Shown here piece by piece: positions 56,961 to 64,000 of a DNA stretch of 64,000 nucleotides (position 1 is the first letter of the stretch; each line of letters opens with the position of its first letter). A model generated the notes under the pieces. The model saw only the letters and a program-made list of their open reading frames with translations, was not told where the DNA came from and made no database searches. The stretch covers positions 5,704,001-5,768,000 of the forward strand of contig OX638372.1 in the NCBI GenBank assembly GCA_951812925.1, given 5' to 3'. The stretch is from Calliopum simillimum. Lineage: Eukaryota; Arthropoda; Insecta; Diptera; Lauxaniidae. A program made the position numbers and the translations under genes.

Positions 56961-57873
56961 CTCATAGTCTTGCATTTGGAATAATAAGACATTAATGATC
57001 TAGAAATGCTCACAAAAAGAAGAATTTTATGAAACCTCATGCTGGAAACGAATGAATCTCTTTCTTGGCTGGGTGAAGTTCTGAATTGGTTGATTGTGTT
57101 GTGTGTTTATGAAGTGTGACTCAGAAATCCACTTTGCATCTATTTATTCATTCACTTGCCGTTCTGTTTTTTGTTGCTTCTTTTTACTTTATTTGTTTAC
57201 CTTGTTGCTGTTTATTGTTTGCTGTTGCCGTCGCTACTGAAGTTGTTACCGTTATCGTCGGCGCTTTATGCCGCTACTTTCACTCTAAAGAACGCATTTA
57301 AATTCCTTGCCATCACACAAGCGTGTGAATTTTATTTCCCTTACTTTTTTTCATCTTTTTTTGTTACCACATTACCATGTGTTGGAAAATCCCCACAATC
57401 CCGTAGAATATAACAAAAAACGGTGAAACAAAAACAAAACGAAACGAAACAATAAAATAATAACAACCGCAGTGCGAATATGGCGCGGTGAAAAAAAAAA
57501 AAAAACAAATTGGATAATTTATCATGGCGTATGTATGAATTTATCCCTAAAAATGCGTAAATTATTTGAGGAAGACAAAGGTAGACATTCTGTTAGATAT
57601 TTGCATATAGATATGGATGGCATGAATATATTTATCTAATGTACACCGTGGGAAAAATAAAATTAATTCATTTAATTCAATGTAATTTTGCATGCGAAAT
57701 TTAGCTCTTAATTTAGTTGGTTTTTAAGAGTTCAATCTTTTGATTGTGATGCAGTGGAATTCATAAATTATTCTTATCTATTTATTTAAATTTACTTCTG
57801 CTCCAAGGTTCAAGAAGTAGCTAGTCTAACTTTTAAAACTACAGCCACTGCACACGGATGGGTCAAAATTGAA
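56961..57873. other. No gene recognised
   Basis: Includes the frames at 57116-57413 rich in Phe/Leu/Val, which follow T-rich sequence. Nothing else supported. Confidence 0.45.
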
Positions 57874-58763
57874 TAGGGGAGATGTGTGTACCTTGGTCCG
57901 AGTGTACCTCGGTCCGAGTGCCGGTTGCCACTCAACAGTTGCACGTGTACGATAATTTTCTTCTATGGAATTTTCTACTCATACCGCTGACTGATATAAG
58001 TAGACTTCAGACCGTCAAGCTGTATGCGTGTATAACTAGCAACGGAAAAAGTGTTTTTTGTGTGTAAAAATTTGTTTTTGGAGTAAGCTACGAAACGTTT
58101 TGTGAGAAACTTACTTTAAATATTTCAGTTTTACGACATCAGGAAGCAAGTTTAGTTATTGTTTTAAGCTTTTAGTGTGTTTTAGATGTATTTTCATTAA
58201 CATGTGTTATGGGTGTTGACAGTTTTTAAAACATGCTGTCTGTGTGTACCTTGAACCTATGCATATAGACCAGCGAGCCTTTTTCGACGTGCAACCAGGA
58301 AGCCATATCGCCTCTCAATATAATATTATTATTATTATTTACGCAATTAATGTATTTATTTGCAAACATTTTTGTTTATTTAATTGTTTTTTACTAAATG
58401 CATTTTTTTGTGTTATAATTTTTGTTTATGATTAATTTTTTTTTTTTTTTATTGAAAAACATGTTACTTTTGGTTACATAATAAATGGTTATTTCATAAT
58501 TTATTGCCAAAATACAATGTATTCTCTTTTATTTTTAATAGTCCAAGGTACACTTGCATGGTGTACCTTGGACCGTTTGAGATTACAACGGAAAAGGTAA
58601 TATTTCTACTCAATGGTAAGACATAGAAATATCATTGTCTCGTCATTTGATGCTGCAAGCATTGTAGAAATATAACTTAATCAAAAAACTAAAGTAACTT
58701 TTTTGGAAATTCCTGCACATTGAAAAAACTGAAAAGCGGACCAAGGTACACACATCTCCCCTA
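57874..58763 (+). mobile_element. Full-length TIR element beginning TAGGGGAGATGTGTGTACC
   Basis: Left end TAGGGGAGATGTGTGTACCT then TGGTCCGAG; right end CGGACCAAGGTACACACATC then TCCCCTA, a ~26 bp perfect inverted repeat. GTACCTTGGACC recurs internally near 58562. 890 bp, with TA at each edge. No transposase; the 61-63 codon frames inside are short. Truncated relatives at 12070-12182 and 12296-12891. Confidence 0.85.
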
Positions 58764-58804
58764 CAGGCACAAGTTTGGGCATTTATTATAAGTTTTAGAC
58801 TTAG

Positions 58805-59085
58805 CTAAGTCTTACAGACTGCCAAACGACTGTGGTGTCTTTCAGGCATAGGTTTCTACTGTTCTTAAAGCTTATGAAATCCTGAATGCTCATAGTCCCA
58901 TCTTCTTGGAAGAGTTATTATTTACATTGATAGGCAGGTTGCCATTAAAGCTATCACATCAAATTATATCACGTCAAGACTAGTGCTAAACTGCGGGAAC
59001 ATTCTTCGCAATATAAGTGTTCCAGGTCAAAGTAATTTTGAGGACAACGATGCTGATGAACTGACTAGAAGAAGATAAAATTTAA
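58805..59085 (+). pseudogene. Retrotransposon RNase H relic
   Basis: RLPNDCGVFQA-stop-VSTVLKAYEI, then in another frame IYIDRQVAIKAITSNYITSR, LVLNCGNILRN and NDADELTRR. This is the D-x-x-V-F-Q-A-E ... I-Y-x-D-S-Q-A-A-I-K-A ... A-D-E-L-A order of RNase H domains in I/Jockey-group non-LTR elements, with stops and at least one frameshift. Confidence 0.75.
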
Positions 59086-60589
59086 ATAGCCATTTGGCCA
59101 ACCTTTCAATTAGAAAAACCCATTTAGCGTAATCAAGGGAAAATCGAAAATAAATGTATTCAGCTTGCTAATTCTAGATAGCAAATATGTACTTGGAAAC
59201 ATATTAGATCATATATTTAGAATAAATTGAACTATACTTTTAATAGCTCTTACTGGATAATTATGACATGGGAAACCATGAATCGTTTTTAGGTTTTTTA
59301 AATATTGGCAACATTTTTAAGAGTTGTAAAGACTCTGATATGGAAGAAACAGTTTTTCATGCGTATTTTGTGTTTTTAAAAAATCTCAATTCTCATTCGA
59401 GCCATGAACACTTGCCATTATGTTAAAAATATTTTGCTCCTAACTTAAAACTTTGACGTATAATTTCTAAATTTTTTTCTACTTGCAAATGGCTGGGATG
59501 AGCCTAAAATTTTTTCATAATTAGCATCTAGTTCACTTATTACTACTTCTCATCGTAAAACTACAAAAACTGTCCAGTTGATAAGTAATAATCTATTAAT
59601 TTACGAAGTTAATTAAAATTTCAAAGTAAACTGATTGACTGTCAAAAACTTTTGACGAAGAAACCACTGACAATCAACGCTCGCAACAAGCGCCGCGCAC
59701 TCAATTAATTACAGAAAATTCTATAAATTTATTAACGAAACCACAAAATTTCCACAACCATGGAACACACAGCAAAACAGCCAACAACACGCGACCTATG
59801 CGCGCAGCCACCAAGTGGATTCAATGCAATTAAATTAAAAAGTAACTCATACGCCATGTTAACCAGCGAAAAGCGCCGCAACAGAGAAAAATTTACAAAT
59901 CACTAGAGATACAAATCAGCGCAGAAAATTTCTAAAGTGTATGATGGCAAAAGGCAAATGGTAAAAAGGACCAAATAGAATAAGCATAAAAAGGAAATAG
60001 GGGGGAGGGGAGGCAGGCGGCACACAAATTCATCTCATTTTGCGGCAAACTTTGTTTATGAAGACGTAAACTTAATGTTGCTATTTTACGACAGACGTAA
60101 CGTAAATTTTGAATTCGAAAAAACAGAATGATCAAATGATGAAGCAGGGCATGAAACGGAATGCAAAATACCACAAAACTGCTGGCGGCGCGCGGTAGAG
60201 TGTGATGTGATGTGATAAAGCAAAGCATAACAAAAAATGAAAGCAACGGAAGGAGATGACTAACGAATATTGTGTCTAGTAAATTCGCGTGAATTGGAAT
60301 AATTACGACACGTGCAGCAGCAGGATAACGGAGGGGAAGAAAGAAATGTTTTCATTGTAAACAATTTGTGCCGAAGGAACGTTGCCAAAATGGACAAAAA
60401 AAAAGGAGCAAACGATTGCCAACGTATATAGAATGATGATGGCGTTTTTTTTTTCTATTCGTTGTTCTTTAAACTTAATGTGAGAAAAATTACTTTACGT
60501 GTTACATTACGCTACATTTATGATGCGTAACGGAATGTTTTACATGTTTTGTGTTTGTCAAAGGAATGTTGGCTAAAACACACAAACGT
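59086..60589. other. No gene recognised
   Basis: 59640-60320 is somewhat richer in GC (GCGCCGCGCACTC, GGCGGCGCGCGG) and might be a promoter or first-exon region, but no frame with donor is convincing. Confidence 0.4.
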
Positions 60590-61460
60590 TTATTGGTTAA
60601 AATAACAAATTATGTTTTTAAGTCGAAAAATCATCAAAAAGTCGAAAAATACTTTTGAAATCAAAAAATGTTGAAATAGTCGAAAAATGTTTATAAGCCA
60701 AAAAGCATATGGTGGAATATGGTGATAAAGTCCAAAAAGTGAAAATAGCACCAAAGAGCCGAAAAATGTTGATAAAGTCAAAAAATCATCAAAAAGTCGA
60801 AAAATGCTTTTGAAATCGAAAAATATAGAAAAATAATCAAAAGGTCGAAAAATTCGCATCTCTCACCAAAGAGTCGAAAAATATTGATAAAATCGATAAA
60901 TCATTAAAAAGTCGACAAATAGAGCCCAAAAAGCTTCAAAAAGTCGCAAAATGCTTTTGACATCAAAAAATGTTGATAAAATTGAAAAATCATTATATTT
61001 TCGAAAAATGTTTATAACGTCGAAAAATGGTGATAAATTCGAAAAACCATCAAAAAGTCGATAAATATTGATAGATCCGAAAAATCTTCAAAAAGGTCGC
61101 AAAATATTGATAAAGTTAAAAAATCAACAAAAAGGTGAAAAATGTAGACAAAGTCGAAAAACCATCAAATGTCGGAAAATTTGATAAAATCGGAATAATC
61201 TGAAAATCATCAAAAAGTCGAAAAATGTTGATGAAGCCCAAAAAGCATCAAATAGTCGCAAAATGCTTTTGAAATCGAAAAATGTTAATAAAATCGCAAA
61301 AATCATAATATTTTCGAAAAATGATTATACGTCGAAAAATAGTGATAAAGTCGAAAAATCATCAAAAAGTCGAAAAATGTTAAAAGTTTCGAAAAATCTC
61401 CGAAAAGTCGCAAAATATTGATAAAGTTTAACAAGCATAAAAAAAAAACGAAAAATGTCA
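60590..61460. repeat. Minisatellite of AGTCGAAAAATCATCAAAA units
   Basis: About 870 bp of imperfect units such as AAGTCGAAAAATGTTGATAA and AAATCATCAAAAAGTCG, often alternating to give ~36 bp pairs. The complement, CATTTTTCGACTT, is the core of the array at 39990-41045, so the two are related in opposite orientation. Confidence 0.93.
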
Positions 61461-63234
61461 TAGCTTTAATTTTGTTTGACAAATTTTTTCTAAGTAGTTT
61501 TATTTAACTGATATTCTTCTGTAACCCGAAAGTTAAGCTCTAGGGTTATAATAAAATTTCTCAATCTATGAGTGGACTTTAGTTGTGAAATATATTTTTA
61601 ACTAAACTGTCCTCCTAATAAGTTTCACATTTAAATATTGAACATCTTATTGAAATCAACACGGCACGCTACTGCTTTCATTGTGCTCATATGTAGAACA
61701 AAACTCACATGATACTTGCCAAAACAAGCGAAAAGTTGCAAAAGCTTAGAACTTATGTGGGCGGAGGGGGATTTGGTAAAAATTATACTCCTCATTTTCT
61801 TCACTGGAAATTAAAGACACATTTTAATAAAAAATTATAATGCCAGTAGCATTTGAAGTATTGACATATTATTTTACAAGCAAAAAGAACAACAACAAAC
61901 AAAATGTGCTTTAAATTAGTGCAGGAAGTGAGGGGGGCTGGTTGATACTACATGATGTCGTTTGCAGCACTGTGTAAATGGATGCTCTCTACGGCAACAT
62001 TAGCACAAATTTGCGTTGTTTTGATGAATGATGATGATTTTGTTACGATGAAAAATTGCTTATTTTTAAGAAAAATAAATTTTTTTTCTTTGATTTTTTT
62101 TTCTTTTATAACTAACACGAGATGGATTGAAGAACTGACATAGGTTTTCTTTCAAAAAAAAAAAACAAACTTATTACACCAAAAAAAATCAGGCAGTTTG
62201 ATATGCGAATAATCTGTCAATTTATATGAATAAAATTCAATTGCTCCATTGAAATTAAATTTAAATTTAAAATTTTTTTTATGTAAATGTAAAAACTTAT
62301 TAATTTCAAGTAAACTCAGTTGTTTTTAATTTAACCTTTAGCCAATGAATTTTACAACAATTCCCTTATGTATTTCAAGACTGTAAATAGAAAAAATTGA
62401 AAGGCAACAAGACTGTTTCCGCATAAGCAGAAAACTGTCTCTAGTGTAACGAAAATGTATGGGACAATCGTGTTCTTACTGTTAAAAATTAATGAATAGA
62501 ATGATAATTGTCCCTAGACTGGTGAAAAAGTAATAAATATGAGCACAATTGATGATTCTTAAAAAAATTGTGAGTTCATTGTATGAAAGTGTTTTTGAAT
62601 ATAGCGTGTTAACCAAACTTTTAGCACACATTTCCAAGTTAAAGGTTTCTTTCATTCGGTAAAATCGTTACAAAATTCATTATAAAACGTGCAAAATATT
62701 AGACTTTAAAAATCGTTTTTAACTAAAAGTTGAGTTCTTCAAAAGTAATTAAAACTTTACTGACCAAAACTACGCATTTTATGTATATAAATGGATATTA
62801 CTTTCGAGCTAAAGTTATTTGAAACATAATTAATTACATTCATTCATATAAGTAATCATATATAAATGCTTTGCAGAGATTCATTGTAATGGTGACATAT
62901 TAGAAAAATGATTGAAAATCAAAAAAAAAAAAAAAAAAATAAAAAAGGGGGGTAACCAAAAAAAGAAAAATGATAACTGATCAGTACATAGGCGAATTTA
63001 CAAAAAAAAAGAATTTTGACTAGAGAAAAAAAAAATCAAAAAAAAAAAAAAGACTCGTTTCGTGTCCGCAAATAATTGAAACAGATGAAAGTGTTCATTA
63101 TACTTGTAAACGTGATAAAAATGATGAATCATCTGGAGAAAATATTTTGTCCCACGTTGTGCGCCAAAGGTATAGGATAAAAAAATGTTTTTTGCCATTT
63201 TTTGAAGCTATAGAACTATATGACATATGATTTA
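61461..63234. other. No gene recognised
   Basis: AT-rich; poly-A runs near 62922 and 63030. No coding motif. Confidence 0.5.
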
Positions 63235-63640
63235 TTCAATAAATTTCTAGGAGATATCGTAGACCTAAATATTGAAAAACCTGCTTTTTGCACTTTTTTA
63301 TCTTTCTAAGTTAGGATATCTCTGAGAAAAAAAAGATCTATGCATAATTTAAATAAGGTTTTAAAGACAGAGATTAGGACTTTTAATTACTGTATCGCAT
63401 TTTACAGGTGAACCTTAAACAGTATTTTTTGCTTTTATTTATTATTTGATGACATATCGTTCACCTGCAAAATGCGATTAAGAAATTGAAAATCCTAATC
63501 TTTGTCTTAAAAACCCAACTTAAATTATGTCGATAATTTTTTTTCTCAGAGATATACTAACCTAAAAAATAAAAAAAGTGCAAAAAACAGGTATTTTCAA
63601 TATTTCGGTCTAAGATATCTTCTAGAAACATGAAGGTATC
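63235..63640. mobile_element. Foldback element with ~180 bp arms
   Basis: Left: CTAGGAGATATCGTAGACC, AATATTGAAAAACCTG, TTTTTGCACTTTTTTATC, AGGATATCTCTGAGAAAAAA, TCGCATTTTACAGGTGAAC. Right, complement: GTTCACCTGCAAAATGCGA, TTTTTTCTCAGAGATATACT, AAAAAGTGCAAAAAACAGG, TTTCAATATTTCGGTCTAAG, GATATCTTCTAG. Loop of ~45 bp near 63440. Confidence 0.85.
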
Positions 63641-64000
63641 GTCATTTTTAAATCAGGTTTCAAAGTAAAGGCTTTCAAGTACCGTTACCAGATTTGGCGA
63701 GAGAAACAAGAAGTCACATTTTAGTTATAACTTCAAAAATGGCAAACATTTTTTTTTTTTTTGGTTTTTAGGTAAGAATATCTTGAAAACTGTATACGAT
63801 AGGGCGATTCTGAGATTGGATTCGAATTCAACATTGCAAAACACATCGAATGTGATTATTGTGATTTTTTGATTTATATGGAAAACTAGAAAAGAGGCTT
63901 TCTCGAAGGGAGATTATGATCGGATGTTCTGCACAATGGGAAAATGATCACAAAAGCCTATAGAATCATCCATCATTTTCAGTTTTGGTCGTAATTTTTG
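63641..64000. repeat. Repeat related to 32770-32940
   Basis: AATATCTTGAAAACTGTATA, GATTGGATTCGAATTCAACA and TTGCAAAACACATCG follow the same order as ATATCTCAAAAACC, GATTCGGATTCAGCATCGC and AAAACATATTGGG at 32795-32860. Continues to the window edge. Confidence 0.5.

Noticed and set aside
57116..57413. Overlapping frames rich in Phe, Leu and Val as a small membrane protein
   Set aside because: Typical of T-rich sequence; no conserved start or splice support.
60590..61306. Minus-strand frames rich in F, R, L, D
   Set aside because: They follow the AGTCGAAAAATC array and have no family similarity.

Overview
This window is non-coding-rich, AT-rich eukaryotic DNA with split genes (GT-AG introns), polyadenylation signals, and mariner and non-LTR retrotransposon relics. 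The three recognisable protein-coding genes have insect-type sequences: a CYP4-clan cytochrome P450, a class I fructose-bisphosphate aldolase and a MOXD1/DBH-like copper monooxygenase. Together with the mariner subfamilies and the many foldback/TIR elements, this points to a higher (cyclorrhaphan) fly, quite possibly a tephritid fruit fly. The species assignment is inference. There are no bacterial features, CRISPR arrays or operons.

Layout. 1-2787 (+): the 3' part of a P450 gene in three exons, entering from the left edge; its first intron carries a ~49-copy TTTACG array. 2850-23300: no host gene recognised. This stretch is dense in short palindromic (MITE/foldback) repeats, TIR elements with tRNA-like inserts, a nested 3 kb palindrome and two non-LTR reverse transcriptase relics. 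23305-24654 (+): an intronless class I aldolase that keeps the Schiff-base lysine but has lost several phosphate-site residues and carries a Cys/Pro-rich tail made of 13-residue repeats. 27332-37899 (-): seven exons (578 codons plus stop) of a MOXD1-type monooxygenase with DOMON and both copper domains; the first (signal-peptide) exon was not found. Its introns hold a mariner copy (28379-29487), a decayed mariner (35529-36000), a possible solo LTR and several repeats. 38000-64000: no convincing host exon. It contains two related minisatellites in opposite orientation (39990-41045 and 60590-61460), TIR elements beginning TAGGGG, an inverted pair of tRNA-like-bearing elements (49352-50405), non-LTR relics (44110, 58805), a ~480 bp tandem duplication (56205-56960) and a foldback at the right end.

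The genes do not form a pathway together. The most interesting locus is the aldolase: an apparently retro-derived enzyme gene with an altered phosphate-binding site plus a repeat-grown cysteine-rich tail. The second theme is that two structurally different TIR families, and one palindrome, each contain tRNA-like (pol III box A/B) segments.
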